Shown: positions 1 through 16,592, counted from the stretch's first letter. The stretch: DNA of 64,000 bases from Corticium candelabrum (GCF_963422355.1 NC_085090.1:832001-896000), one strand, 5' to 3'. Notes: generated by a model from the sequence alone, not told the origin. Numbers and translations are program-made.

Positions 1-1092
1 GATGAGATGTTAGGCTACTGCAACAAATAGGTTCGGTTTGTGTCTGTGCTTTGGTAGCTCTACACGAGAGGCCATCCGAAACTAGAGGTATTTGTCCGGG
101 TCTAGAGGTAGGGCGTGGTAGACGTTTAGTCGAGTGTCGTCACGAATCAAGAATAGTTACCTAACGTCTCTACGTTGTCCTACATTCCATCCATAGGCAA
201 TTGCGTTGGACCAAGATCTCGCGTCCGAATCTAGTTGTTATCCGAAACTAGATACGGGACTCTACTTAGCTAAATTCGTAGAGCTTCGCGACAACAGTAA
301 TTTAAAAGTTTTCTAGATGTGAAAGCGAGGGTGCATGCAAACACAATGTAATAAGTCTTTCTACTTTGTCATACAGACTAATGTAGCGGGGTTACGAAAT
401 TAATGATTACTTATACGTATGCACCAACGGTCGCTTTCCAATTGTAGGAGTTCACAAGTAGCGAGCTTGGAAGCAAAATGGCGGCTAACTTTGCAGAATA
501 GTCTGCGACTAATCAATCGCGGTTTATCGAAACCTAAGCCAGGTAGTTGAAAATGGGGGGGAGGGAGGGGGGAGGGAGGACTTACATTCAGCTAATAACG
601 CTGGGTAGGAAATGGCATTGGAAGATCTGTACCACAATTGTCTGTATTGGTTGTGTAAGCTGTGCATGGACGCAACTTTCAAAGTATATATATCTCGATT
701 TTCTGGACGAGTTTAAACCTGCATGTGTGATATTAATTTTTATTCACCGGCTAAGAAATATAAATTTTTACAAAAAGGATATTACCTATTTTTCAACTCT
801 AGTTTTATTGGCAATGAAATTAAGTACATGCATGTCTCATTAAGGACACTTCGCAATGCTACAAGAAGATGTCAATAAAACAATTTTGGAATACTAAACG
901 AAATCTAACATCAGTGGACCGACTATACAAATATCGGTGAATGTAGATATTTTCGCGCAGAACTCAATTGCAGTACTGTAGTGCTATTTCCCTCAAAATT
1001 GTAACCATCCGGAAATAATGCTAATTTTTTTGTTATCTCGCTGAAGGAATTACGTTCCCTGTTACAGCCTTAGCTCTCTGCTTGTTTTTGAG

Positions 1093-1419
<327 letters not shown>

Positions 1420-1724
1420 AAGGGGGTCAGGAAAGGTCTCGGCATGAAGAAATGTGACTCCATTAACGATCGGTTTAATGAAACATTCCAAGAGGCAGAA
1501 AAAAGAATTAGGGCAGCGCAACAAAGTTATTTTTAAAAGAGCTTTTTATTCAGTAAACAGGTTAGTGAGACGAATGTTCGCAGCAGCTGTTGACAAGAAG
1601 TTGCAATTAGGTAGGTGTAAGTAACTAGGGTAGGTAGCGGGGAAGTTTTAGTGTGTTTGCTTGCCTGTTGTTTGTTAGTTTGTTTTGTTACTCATTGTTG
1701 CCCCCAGTGAAAACTGAAAAAATT

Positions 1725-1726
<2 letters not shown>

Positions 1727-1782
<56 letters not shown>
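1727..1782. repeat. (AT)28 microsatellite
   Basis: Perfect AT dinucleotide repeat about 180 bp upstream of the first recognised receptor exon. Confidence 0.97.
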
Positions 1783-1786
<4 letters not shown>

Positions 1787-1964
1787 CAGTCACACGGACG
1801 TCTGCGAATTCGGTCAACACGTTCACCCTGAGTGCAGTCCTCGTACTAGAGCAACACATGCATGCAGTAATTGTTTGCTGCTTTGACTGTCGCTGTATGA
1901 ACTCACTCGGACCTTTCCTCATACACAATGACTAACGTATTTCTTGCTTTATACTCTACTATAG

Positions 1965-6607
<4,643 letters not shown>

Positions 6608-7160
6608 ACTGAAGAGTTTTGCAATATTTGCTATTGTTTGCAAAGATTTATTAGTTAATATCGACAAAAACTTGCTGTTTGTCTTTTAGGTAAAAGTAGA
6701 AGTATATATATACCTAGCTACTAAGCTAGCGTAATATAATTGACGGAGCTGCTTTAGTTATTAAGGTCTCTGTAGCATTTTAAGATAGCAACTGTTTATA
6801 CACTATCGCTACCACAGCTCTAGGATTGTTGTAAACATTGAGACGCTATTTTCCCTTTCAATTATGGTCGCCACTTGTAAACTGTATCTATCTAAGTTCG
6901 TACAAAGAGACTGTTGTTTAGTTTACGACCGCAAATCCCATAAATATTCTGTAGTTGTCAAGTTCACAAACTAGAGATATCCCATACGAGACGTAAATAT
7001 CGATTGTGTAATGTTAGGTTCCCGTATAAGCAATGTAAGCTAGAAAAACGATTGATTTCTCGTTAGCAGTTGAAGACAGGTACGTTTTGTCCTAACGACC
7101 TGGTAATCGCAAACATATGTTGAGAAGCTGCCTGAGAGCATTATATATTCACAATCATCA
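6608..7160. other. 3' flank of receptor gene
   Basis: AT-rich sequence after the receptor stop codon. Probably 3' UTR and spacer. No ORF or repeat of note. Confidence 0.5.
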
Positions 7161-7177
7161 GTGAATGCAGTTGAGTC

Positions 7178-7850
7178 GCCTCCCTCGCCTCCCTCCCCTC
7201 CCTCCCTCCCCTCCCTCCCTCCCCTCCCTCCCTCCCCTCCCTCCCTCCCCTCCCTCCCCTCCCTCCCTCCCCTCCCTCCCCTCCCCTCCCTCCCTCCCCT
7301 CCCTCCCTCCCTCCCTCCCTCCCTCCCTCTCTCCCTCCCTCCCTCCCTCCCTCCCTCCCTCCCTCCCTCCCTCCCTCCCTCCCTCCCTCCCTCCCTCCCT
7401 CCCTCCCTCCCTCCCTCCCTCCCTCCCTCCCTCCCTCCCTCCCTCCCTCCCTCCCTCCCTCCCTCCCTCCCTCCCTCCCTCCCTCCCTCCCTCCCTCCCT
7501 CCCTCCCTCCCTCCCTCCCTCCCTCCCTCCCTCCCTCCCTCCCTCCCTCCCTCCCTCCTCCCTCCCTCCCTCCCTCCCTCCCTCCCTCCCTCCCTCCCTC
7601 CCTCCCTCCCTCCCTCCCTCCCTCCCTCCCTCCCTCCCTCCCTCCCTCCCTCCCTCCCTCCCTCCCTCCCTCCCTCCCTCCCTCCCCCTCGCCTCCCCTC
7701 CCCCTCGCCTCCCCTCCCCTCCTTTCCTCCCCTCCCCCTTTCCTCTCCTCTCCTCCCCTCTCATCCCACTTTCCCTTCCCTTTCCCTTTGCCTCCCCTCC
7801 CCCTCCCCTTTTCCTCCCATTTCCTCCCTTTTTTCCTTCCCTCCCCTCCC
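7178..7850. repeat. (CCCT)n / (AGGG)n tetranucleotide array
   Basis: Pyrimidine on the + strand, purine with GGG runs on the - strand. The core 7310-7685 is nearly pure CCCT with single interruptions near 7329 and 7556. The flanks 7178-7310 and 7685-7850 are degenerate CCCCT and CCTTT mixtures. Hundreds of GGG runs at 4-bp spacing give strong G-quadruplex and triplex potential on the minus strand. ORFs across it (Ser-Leu-Pro-Pro or Gly-Arg-Glu repeats) are artefacts. Confidence 0.97.
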
Positions 7851-8041
7851 TCTCCCTTCACCTTTATATATACTTGTTTCAAACAATTTTTGTATTTTAC
7901 AGAAGTTTATATTCTACAGTAGACATTTTAATAAACATCCTAAAAAATTATTTTGTGTTTAAAATTAATTAATTAAATAACTTTTGTAGCCTAAAGTATC
8001 TCTTATAGCACAATTTGTTTCCTTGACAAATTGCAAGCTCT

Positions 8042-8537
8042 TAGCCTCGAACTTCCAGACCAGAGAATAGTCTGAACCAGAACGCCACTAAAATGATTTC
8101 GGAAATATTCTTGCTAAGCCAATCAGCGTCTTAGAACCGGAATGTTGGTTGTAAATTCTGATTGAGTTTGCAGTAATTGGTTATGCTATAAGTGCACTAT
8201 ACGATCATGTGAAATCCTCTTGGGCGGCTAAGTGCACAACAGAACGAATCTGATGCACGCACGCGTTTTAGTTTTAGTTTCAGGTCCAGTTCCTCCATCG
8301 TTTCAAGCTTAAACGGTGACAGGACATGCACAGCAGCGTCGCTAGTTATAAAGAGCATTACCTTTCAAGGCTTTGACAAGATTAACTGTTCGAGCGGTTA
8401 GCTTAGCTAGTGTTCTGTCACAGAATCAAAGAGTCGTTGTTTCATTCCGTCCTCCAAGATATCGGCCGCAAACACGGCAGACGTCTCTTCTTCATTCGTG
8501 CATGAGATTCGGTGGCATTTACAAATAATATCCTTGT
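8042..8537. mobile_element. Truncated copy of the TAGCCTCG-ended element found intact at 30527-31182
   Basis: It starts with TAGCCTCGAACTTCCAGACC and follows the reverse complement of the intact element at 30527-31182 with scattered mismatches. Shared blocks include the stretches about 8085-8130, 8255-8345 and 8400-8525. It breaks off near 8537, where a retrotransposon relic begins, so its right end is lost. The conserved block near 8440-8500 could encode a CRVCG-type Cys pair in one frame, perhaps a relic of a parent coding sequence. Confidence 0.75.
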
Positions 8538-8539
8538 AT

Positions 8540-8860
8540 GCGTAATGCAAACGCACGGCAATACCAAAAGGTAATCTGGTAAACTGGTACCAACCCCTGT
8601 GCGTGTTGATAGTTACCAACTCTCTCTAGAGACTCTTCATTCAGTAGGACCTATTGATAGGTATTGGCCAAATCAACTTTGGAAAATTGTCCTCCTCCTA
8701 CCAAGGTAGCGAAGATGTCATCAGGCTTTGGCAAGGGATACTGGTTAACAGACAGCTCGGGATTAACTGTAACCTTGTAATACCCTCAAATGCGGACGCT
8801 GCCATCATTTCGGAACAGATCTATACTATTGGTGTTGCAAGCCGACTAGTATGGTGTCGT
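8540..8860 (-). mobile_element. Ty3/gypsy retrotransposon reverse transcriptase relic
   Basis: Minus-strand translation, with frame changes, gives KVTVNPELSVNQYPLPKPDD, then DIFATLVGGGQFSKVDLANT, then VTINTHRGWYQFTRLPFGIA. These are the hallmark reverse transcriptase segments of Ty3/gypsy elements: the PLP region, the KLDL-like strand before the first catalytic Asp, and the RLPFG motif. In-frame stops and shifts show it is dead. No LTR, gag, RNase H or integrase is seen. It sits between the truncated element at 8042 and the left arm of the large inverted repeat. Confidence 0.8.
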
Positions 8861-8955
8861 TCTAGTACTCCATTTGCTTCTAGACGTGAACCTGAATTCC
8901 ACTGAGCTAGTTTTGCGTTGTTACAAGAAAAATTCCAGACTATTAGTTTGCTTTT

Positions 8956-9307
8956 TTTCTAACCTGTTGTATCAACGTTGTTTGTCTCGAAAACGCTTCG
9001 TTTCAGCGATTTTCCAAAGTCTCGAGCTCTCTCTCGTAACACATCATCAATAGCAAAGTGTACTGCTTCATCAGACATGCTGGTATCCACGAGAACGTCT
9101 GCAACAGAGTCACGGTTCAGAATATAGAACTGTACGTTCCTTATTGTATTCCACCGTGAACTTACAAGCTTTGCTGTTTCCGTCAATAGCTGCAGCCATG
9201 TCAGTGACTTTGCCAATAAGAGTCAGAGATGGTTTGTCGATTGCAGTCAAGACGACGACAAGATAGAGACTTTTCATGGTATGTCGACCACTAGACTTGT
9301 TACGCAC
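8956..9307 (-). pseudogene. Unrecognised exon-like ORFs in the left arm
   Basis: This is the left-arm copy of the right-arm ORF at 16672-17019. Here an extra base after the segment KVTDMAAA splits the reading frame into two overlapping ORFs (9110-9307 and 8959-9216). Both arms keep GTAAGT directly after the AAGCTT codons and a pyrimidine-rich CAG before the next block, so these may be spliced exons of a duplicated gene fragment. I do not recognise the protein. Confidence 0.4.
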
Positions 9308-9386
9308 GTAATCCCAAGACTATTTTCGAAGAAGAACGTATAACCTATCTGCAACTGCAGAATGCAACGGTTTGCAAAGCTCTTTT

Positions 9387-9593
9387 CTAGTAGCAACTCT
9401 GATGACACGGCCACAGAAAGGTATCGTTTTCTCTACATACACTTACATACTGGGGTATGTCTGGGAACGTCACACCCATCTCTTGCAAACATGATTTGCC
9501 ACGAAAACACGGAATATAACTGTCTAGGCAATCGTAGTCACGACGACAACGAACCGGAGAATTCTTCCCAATCAAGCGGCCTAACTTACGCAT
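9387..9593 (-). CDS. Small Cys-rich ORF, left-arm copy, function unknown
   Basis: 68-codon ORF rich in Cys, nearly identical to the right-arm copy at 16386-16592 (differences at a few residues, for example RRDYDC versus RHGYDC). A GTAAGT donor-like site sits inside it after IPQY, so the true exon may end there. No signal peptide is obvious. It may be one exon of a duplicated host gene fragment. An antisense ORF at 9362-9655 is equally long, so coding strand is uncertain. Confidence 0.3.
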   Translation of the reverse strand: MRKLGRLIGKNSPVRCRRDYDCLDSYIPCFRGKSCLQEMGVTFPDIPQYVSVCRENDTFLWPCHQSCY

Positions 9594-9996
9594 GCGGAGT
9601 CGACAAGACAGATCCGCGATATGCGAATATTCTTAATTGTATCTGTGGTCTTTGACAACCCTGATTGGTCGATACAGCGGGTACAAATCATTTGTACGCT
9701 GGTGTGCGCTGATACCCTATCTCTTCTAGAGGAAACGCGTATACCATGGTATACCCTACCGTTGCTATGATCAACAGCACTGACACGCAGATGATTTGAT
9801 ATGCCCGGTATGCACCTAGACTCCGTCTAATTGGTTACAAACGGTTACTGACAAACAAGTAAGAAATAAGATTTACGTACTCACAGCTCGGTAATGCAAA
9901 TAATCAATGGCCGTGTTCACACTTGGGTTAGCAAGCTCGAATTTGCGCTAATTGCCGAGGCTTCTAATCCGGGTCGCACAACAGAAAGGGACGAGG

Positions 9997-10146
<150 letters not shown>

Positions 10147-10200
10147 ACACAAATGTCAAATTTCTCCTCCCCACGACCACGCTTCATGATAGGACCTGTG

Positions 10201-10316
10201 TAGCCTCGAAGTTCCAGACCGTCTCCCAAAAGAAATAACTTCGAAAAAATTTCTTTTGGGAGACGGTCTGGAACTTCGAGGCTAGGTTTTGGAGACGGTC
10301 TGGAACTTCGAGGCTA
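10201..10316. mobile_element. 116-bp palindromic MITE with 9-bp target duplication
   Basis: It begins TAGCCTCGAAGTTCCAGACC, folds back on itself through CCCAAAAGAAAT / ATTTCTTTTGGG, and ends in CGAGGCTA. A second partial right end is added in tandem. Flanking direct repeats GGACCTGTG lie at 10192-10200 and 10317-10325. The same insertion is in the opposite arm at 12549-12687, so it predates the inverted duplication. Confidence 0.9.
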
Positions 10317-10716
10317 GGACCTGTGCATCTTTCATTCTGGATCCTTCGTGCAAACGGGATTCGAAAGATTTCTTGCAAATGGGATCCGAGCCACGTGCTG
10401 ATACCGACAGCTTCAACCTCTTCATCGATAGCAATGCAACGTCTCTACGCTTACTAGTATAGCAGTTGTACGGCCGCGCTCTTTACGGCGACTCGGAGGT
10501 CGGCATTTGCATAATACTTTCACTGTGCCAAATGCACCGAAACATGTCACAGATCGCCTTCCAACTATTTTTTGCAGACTCTAGAAAATTAAAGAAGTCA
10601 ACAGAACAAGTTTGGAGTCGCTGTGTTGTTTCCTCGCTTTACTACAAAAAGGATTCCGTTTGCACGAAATTTCTTGCAAATGGGATCCGACATGTTCTGA
10701 TCTTCCATTGTACTCC

Positions 10717-12171
10717 GCTACACAATTTGACACTGTATATACACACATTACGAGAAATAGAACAAATAGAACAAAATGAAAACTAGACTGCAGCTGTTTA
10801 CGCACACTACAAAAATTACTACGATAAGTTTCACAATTTGACCTCGAGAAGTCAACTAGGAGTTACTGCATACGTTAGATAGATGGCATGTTTTACGTTC
10901 AAGGGTGCCTTTGTTGTTGAACTAGAAATAATTTCTTTGTGTGACTACAAATCACAAGTGTCTACCCCATACCCACGAAAAGCATTTACTAGAGAGGAGG
11001 ATCACTTCATATCCTAGGCGTAGAAAGCCACTCACCAAAGCGCTGAGGATAGATTGGAGCCTATAGCTAGATTCTACAGCATACGTTTCTCATTTTTACC
11101 ACAACTAACACAATGCATTGTCTAAACTACGAAACTTTCTCGAAGAAACCGACAGCAGGTATACAACTCATCTCCTACATATCAACATTTCCTGTTATTG
11201 AATAAGTCTTTTCATTAGATAGTCACTTGTAACTTGAGACAACCAATAGTCTCACAGAAATCATTTCTAAAATGACTCTAAGACTGACACTATTCGAATT
11301 CTCTTGTCAAGGTTTACTTTTGGATCATGGAGGCAAAGGTGTTTTTGCGAGACCCCCCTCCAGACACCAATCTAGTATATTAGATCCATTTCATTAAAAT
11401 AATACAAAAAATTGATAATACATATGTCTAAATCTATCTATTACATATAGAAAATTTAATAAGTCTATAGATTAATGTTTAGTGAATAAATATATAAAAT
11501 CAGATAATGTTGTACTTAGTTCTATCATTCAAGAATATTTTGAAATAAGTCAACAGATTTCTATATTTTTAATTTTTAAAAAAAATGGAATAAATATATA
11601 ATATAACAGATAATAAAAATATTTAAATACTTACATATGATTCTATTATAAGTAACTAACCTTTCATAAATTTTATGTAATCGTGTAGAATAATATTTAA
11701 CTAGACAAATTTTTCAATTGTTATAATACAAATTTGTTTTCGACTACTATTGTTTCAATCTACAATTTTATAAATAAAACAATTAGCCATGTAACGTTTT
11801 TACATCAATGTCATTATTTGTGGTACGTTTAGAGTTGTGATGTTTTCCGTAACTGCTATAGTTGTTATTGAAATGACTTGAGCCTTCAAATTTAATTTTT
11901 GCATATAAATAGTTTCTATAATATAACAAGACTTCTGTTCAGTACACATCAAATAATTCTTTGCTTTATCTTGATGTAGAACCGATCTCAAGTGGCTTCT
12001 CTTCACTTAGATACTCAATCTGTCACTAATCTATATTTCAATTTTGTAGCAATGGCGTTCGAGTTATTTTTGAATAACGTACTTATGTTACATATAATAC
12101 ATTATATTAAATCTTAATGTACTTATACTAAAAGCTTAAAAATAGTTGGAAAGCGATCTGTAGAGGAGAAC
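10717..12171. other. AT-rich centre of the large inverted repeat
   Basis: About 1.45 kb of very AT-rich, non-palindromic DNA, especially 11380-11790. No ORF is persuasive. It acts as the loop between the two arms. Confidence 0.6.
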
Positions 12172-12548
12172 ATGTCGGATCCCATTTGCAAGAAATTTCG
12201 TGCAGACGGGATCCTTTTGTAGTAAAGCGAGGAAACAACACAGCGACTCCAAACTTGTTCTGTTGACTTCTTTAATTTTCTAGAGTCTGCAAAAAAGTAG
12301 TTGGAAAGCGCTCTGTGACATGTTTCGGTGCATTTGGCACAGTGAAAGCATTATGCAAATGTCGACCTCCGAGTCGCCCTAAAGAGCGCGGCCGTACAAC
12401 TGCTATACTAATAAGCGTAGAGACGTTGCATTGCTATCGATGAAGAGGTTGAAGCTGTCGGTATCAGCACGTGGCTCGGATCCCATTTGCAAGAAATCTT
12501 TCGAATCCCGTTTGCACGAAGGATCCAGAATGAAAGATGCACAGGTCC

Positions 12549-12687
12549 TAGCCTCGAAGTTCCAGACCGTCTCCCAAAACCTAGCCTCGAAGTTCCAGAC
12601 CGTCTCCCAAAAGAAATTTCTTTCGAAGTCCCAGACCGTCTCCCAAAAGAAATTTCTTTTGGGAGACGGTCTGGAACTTCGAGGCTA
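12549..12687. mobile_element. 139-bp palindromic MITE, right-arm copy
   Basis: Counterpart of 10201-10316 with an extra internal duplication of the TIR. Direct repeats CACAGGTCC flank it at 12540-12548 and 12688-12696, the reverse complement of the left-arm duplication as expected for mirrored copies. Confidence 0.88.
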
Positions 12688-12987
12688 CACAGGTCCTATC
12701 ATGAAACGTGGTCGTGGGTAGGCTCGTCCTCAGACTCTCTCGTGCTAGTCTTGTCCGGTGCCCGTATGACAACTCCAGGCGCGAGAGAGTCTGAGATCAT
12801 CCCGCCTACTTCCTGCCATATCTCCTTCAGGCGCGGATCCAGCATTCAATTTCGTTTAGTGCCCAAGTTAATATTAATTAGATATTTGAACCTCCCCAAT
12901 TTAATATTAATGAGAAATTTGAACTTGATATTGTTGCTAATATTAAATTTAAAGAAGAACAATACGACTTCATGACAACGAATACTA

Positions 12988-13293
12988 TCAGCAAGAGCCA
13001 TCCTGTGAAAATGCTTCATCAATAAGGTTTGTAAGTTCCATTCTACGAGGATGCTTCCTAGCAAAGTCATTAATGATAGCTTCATAGTCAATGTCTAAAC
13101 CATAATGAAAATGCATGAGTGCGAAACCATTAAGGCGGAGTTGGCCAATGGTTGACCGTAGGTAAGTCTTTAGGCGGCGGAGACCACTGATACTTCTCTC
13201 ACAACTGCATGTTGTGACAGGTATGGTGCACATTAACTTCAGAAGTACGTTGATATTAGGGTAGTATAGGCTACCGAATATCGATGCATGCAA
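12988..13293 (-). pseudogene. hAT transposase C-terminal dimerisation fragment
   Basis: 101 codons containing the CERSISGLRRLKTYLR signature, then a segment ending FARKHPRRM, as at the C-terminus of hAT transposases. Upstream catalytic domains are missing because of the internal deletion. Confidence 0.85.
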
Positions 13294-13307
13294 TCCACTG
13301 ATATCTA

Positions 13308-13601
13308 CTAGTAGAGCTGCGAAGTTTCACACTTTCTTAGCAGGTATATACTCGTACCCAAGTACCTGTCAGAAGCACTGAGTTTCCGCCCATTTGTATA
13401 TCCTATAAGCCCAAGATCATATGGCGGATCGACTGCATCCAGACCATCCAGAGGAGCATGCGATGGTGCTGCAGTTCTCCTTGTCGGGCCTTCAACTTCA
13501 GTATCTGGTAAAGTGTCGTTACTTGTGTTTTGAACCTCCAACCGAGGTACTTTAAACCCGAAGAGCTCTAAACTTGACTGCCGCTTAGACATCGCCGCCA
13601 A
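13308..13601 (-). pseudogene. hAT transposase N-terminal fragment
   Basis: 97 codons starting MAAMSKRQSSLELFGF, a Ser/Lys-rich start followed by a proline- and acidic-rich linker and then YLLRKCETSQLY, where the frame ends at the deletion junction. Confidence 0.7.
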
Positions 13602-13715
13602 ACATCCGGGAAGAACGTCCGGGAAATGGGTGACACACCCCCTAGGGACCTTGGTGCCCGGGCACCTCGGGCCTTATGGTAGATCCGCGCCTGTCCTTAC
13701 TAAATGCTCACTAAG

Positions 13716-13805
13716 TGTCACCCCCAACGTCATCAACTGTTACCCCAGCGTCATCAACTGTCACCCCAACGTCATCAACTGTCACTCCAACATCATCAAA
13801 TGTCC
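13716..13805. repeat. 21-bp tandem repeat in fold-back element
   Basis: Four units close to CACCCCAACGTCATCAACTGT. The mirror copy lies at about 15722-15790 on the other half of the palindrome with fewer units. Confidence 0.85.
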
Positions 13806-13870
13806 CGTAACTTCAAATCAAATTAGCGTTAGTCTAATCCAATAAACGTACCACACGGGATGCTATGACC

Positions 13871-15068
13871 TAGCCTCGCAAGCCAGGCTCTTCCGGGCAG
13901 TCGCTGAGCTAACCGCACGTGAATCACACGAGGAGGAGGAGGAGCTTTTACCGGAATTGCTCCAGCGCGAGAAGAGCCTGGTCGCTTTCGAGAACGTCAT
14001 AGTGACGTGGGACCCCCGATCCGGTTTCATAGCTTGCATAAGGCTAATTCGATTTCCTAAAGAGCTCGTTAATGTAATTGCGCTGATACATGAAGCAGAG
14101 AGGTAGCCCTTCGCGGAGAGCGCATGAACATGAAATCCAGTGAAGCCGTTGATGGACAAAGTGCTGGTAAATAATGAGCGTAGGAATGGCCTACATGGGA
14201 CTGGTCCGCTGAACCTACACTCTCCAGCAACGTTTCTTTCTATTGAACTCATCTGCAGGTTTGCACGAATTGAAACCGACGTAGAACTGTTCACCACTCC
14301 TGCGCGTCTACTCTGACATCTATAGTCTGTGGGGGAAATGGTGTGAGAACTGCCGGCCCAGTTTCACTCAACGGTTCATCAAAACAGTGGCCTAGAGCTT
14401 GTTGACCTCTTCACGTCGTGATCAGATTGGCGTGTATTGCTAACGCAGTCTATGTGACGTACTTTCGACTCAGCAAGCAGCACTTTTGTACGATATTGGC
14501 TCTCCTCACGGTGAACTGGAAACATCTAGGCATGGGAAAACAGCAGTGCAGTGGACCTACCATGTTCAGGAAGTGTAGAGTTGAGTCGTAGTTGCACGTG
14601 TACTACGTACGACTTCTTTCAATGCACGGACTCTGACTGCTACATATATACACTAACCGCGTACAATGAGTTCATTTCACAAACTACCGCGCTGCAGATC
14701 TAGATTCGGCGGTGTGCTGTTGGCGAAACTGAATGCTGAAAAGGAGTCGTGACACTGCAGAATATTACATGGCTGAGCTGTCTACATACGTACTAGAAGC
14801 GAACGATGATGTCAACTACGTACTTCGTGCAAAACAAGCAAGTGCGTGAAGCGATGTCGCGTGTTCTCAACTTTCATACCTACATGCTTACCTAATAGAG
14901 TTAGCTTTATCAAGCTATGAAACCGGATCGGGGGTCCCACGTCACTATGACGTTCTCGAAAGCGACCAGGCTCTTCTCGCGCTGGAGCAATTCCGGTAAA
15001 AGCTCCTCCTCCTCGTGTGATTCACGTGCGGTTAGTGACTGCGCGGAAGAGCCTGGCTTGCGAGGCTA
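13871..15068. mobile_element. 1.2-kb non-autonomous element with long terminal inverted repeats and 9-bp target duplication
   Basis: It starts TAGCCTCGCAAGCCAGGCTC and ends with the complement at 15068. Terminal inverted repeats are about 165 bp (13871-14035 and 14905-15068). Direct repeats GCTATGACC flank it at 13862-13870 and 15069-15077. The other half of the host palindrome keeps the empty site at about 15648-15656. The interior (14040-14900) has no transposase-like ORF. A 9-bp duplication suggests Mutator-like mobilisation. Confidence 0.9.
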
Positions 15069-15949
15069 GCTATGACCATTGTTTGGTGTTTGTGGCATAT
15101 CCAGCACTTGCAGACAACTGAAGCATCTTGAAAAGGTAAGTCTATGGAGTGTTGGTGACGGGTGTCGTGTAGGAGACCTACAATTGGCGGAGTGATGACC
15201 TTCTACCTAGTTCACACGCGGCCATTAGCGTTTGCGCGCAGACTAGACTCTGTAGCAAAAAGCGCGCAATGGCAAAGGAAGGCGTTGATCTTGACATGAA
15301 ACTAAGATCTGGAGGGTCAACTTGAAGCTTCCAGGGCTATTCTTTCGCGAAAAGATCTATTTGTTTTTATACTTGAAGACTTCTCGAAGGGTAGACGGTA
15401 GTTTCATGTCAAAATCAACCCCTTCTCTTGTCATTGCGCGCTTTTTGCTACAGAGTCTAGTCTGCGCGGAAATGCTAATGACTGCATAGGAGATGCGCGT
15501 ATGAACTACGTAAAAGGTCATCGCTCCGCCAATTGTAGATCTTAGACACAAGGGTAAACGCGACACCCGTCACCAGCACTCCATAGACCTACCTTTTCAA
15601 CATGCTTTAGTTGTCTGCAAGTGCTGGATATGCCACAAACACCAAGCAATGGTCATAGCATCCCGTGTGGTACGTTTATTGGATTAGACTAACGCTAATT
15701 TGATTTTGAAGTTACGGGACACTTGATGACGTCGGGGGTAACAGTTGATGACGTTGGGGGTGACAGTTGATGACGTTGGGGGTGACACTTAGTGAGCATT
15801 TAGTAAGGAGATATGGCAGGAAGTAGGCGGGATGATCCCAGACTCTCTCGCGCCTGGAATTGTCATACGGGCACCGGACAAGACTAGCGCGAGAGAGTCT
15901 GGGGACGAGGCTACAGTAGTCGTGGGGAGGAGAAATTTGAGATTTGTGT

Positions 15950-15951
<2 letters not shown>

Positions 15952-16011
<60 letters not shown>

Positions 16012-16019
16012 GCGCGCGC
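15952..16019. repeat. (AC)n plus (CG)n microsatellite in right arm
   Basis: Right-arm counterpart of the (TG)n tract at 9999-10144, ending in a short alternating CG run. Confidence 0.95.
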
Positions 16020-16385
16020 CCCTTTCTGTTGTGCGACCCGGATTAGAAGCCTCGGCAATTAGCGCAAATTCGAGCTTGCTAACCCATGTGTGAACACGGC
16101 CATTGATTATTTTCATTACCGAGCTGTGAGTACGTAAATCTTATTTCTTACTTGTTTGTCAGTAACCGTTTTGTAACCAATTAGACGGAGTCTAGGTGCA
16201 TACCGGGCATATCAAATCATCTGCGTGTCAGTGCTGTTGATCATAGCAACGGTAGGGTATACCATGGTATACGCGTTTCCTCTAGAAGAGATAGGGTATC
16301 AGAGCATCGACCAATCAGGGTTGTCAAAGACCACAGATACAATTAAGAATATTCGCATATCGCGGATCTGTCTTGTCGACTCCGC

Positions 16386-16592
16386 ATGCGTAAGTTAGGC
16401 CGCTTGATTGGGAAGAATTCTCCGGTTCGTTGTCGTCATGGCTACGATTGTTTAGACAGTTACATTCCGTGTTTTCGTGGCAAATCATGTTTGCAAGAGA
16501 TGGGTGTGACGTTCCCAGACATACCCCAGTATGTAAGTGTATGTAGAGAAAACGATACCTTTCTGTGGGCGTGTCATCAGAGTTGCTACTAG
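16386..16592 (+). CDS. Small Cys-rich ORF, right-arm copy, function unknown
   Basis: 68 codons with eight Cys, including CRHGYDC, IPCFRGKSC and ACHQSC. Nearly identical to the left-arm copy at 9387-9593. A consensus GTAAGT lies after IPQY, so this may be one exon of a larger spliced gene fragment. Unrecognised. Confidence 0.3.
   Translation: MRKLGRLIGKNSPVRCRHGYDCLDSYIPCFRGKSCLQEMGVTFPDIPQYVSVCRENDTFLWACHQSCY

Larger units (their letters stand above)
12828..13693 (-). mobile_element. Internally deleted hAT transposon
   Basis: The ends are CAGGCGCGGATC and GATCCGCGCCTG. The flanking direct repeat is TCCTT (12823-12827 and 13694-13698), which is 5 bp instead of the 8 bp usual for hAT. The uninterrupted site survives in the other half of the host palindrome at 15805-15809. 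Minus-strand ORF 13308-13601 is the transposase start (KRQSSLELFGF, zinc-finger-MYM-type hAT proteins). ORF 12988-13293 is the C-terminal dimerisation region (TTCSCERSISGLRRLKTYLR). The catalytic middle is gone, so it cannot move itself. Confidence 0.88.
12719..15913. mobile_element. Fold-back element of the TAGCCTCG family, host to two further insertions
   Basis: The left end reads TAGGCTCGTCCTCAGACTCT and the right end AGAGTCTGGGGACGAGGCTA. After removing insertions at 12828-13693 and 13871-15068, the element is one palindrome of about 1.1 kb centred near 15330, with paired blocks around 13700-13862 / 15660-15790 and 15078-15300 / 15380-15650. A GTCGTGGG phrase at both borders looks like an imperfect target duplication. 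Confidence 0.82.

Noticed and set aside
547..843. 98-codon ORF as the missing first receptor exon
   Set aside because: The hydrophobic part is not at the N-terminus after an ATG, and no matching sequence exists upstream of the paralogue.
7040..7962. 280-residue Gly-Arg-Glu and 265-residue Ser-Leu-Pro ORFs
   Set aside because: They are the (CCCT)n array read in different frames.
9362..9655. 97-codon plus-strand ORF in the left arm as the true gene
   Set aside because: It has a mirror copy at 16324-16617, but the opposite strand has Cys spacing and splice-like signals. Neither strand can be preferred firmly, so only the antisense Cys-rich ORF is listed, at low confidence.
13863..14297. 144-codon minus-strand ORF at the left end of the 1.2-kb element
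   Set aside because: It spans the terminal inverted repeat and has no transposase motif; part of it is mirrored at the other end.
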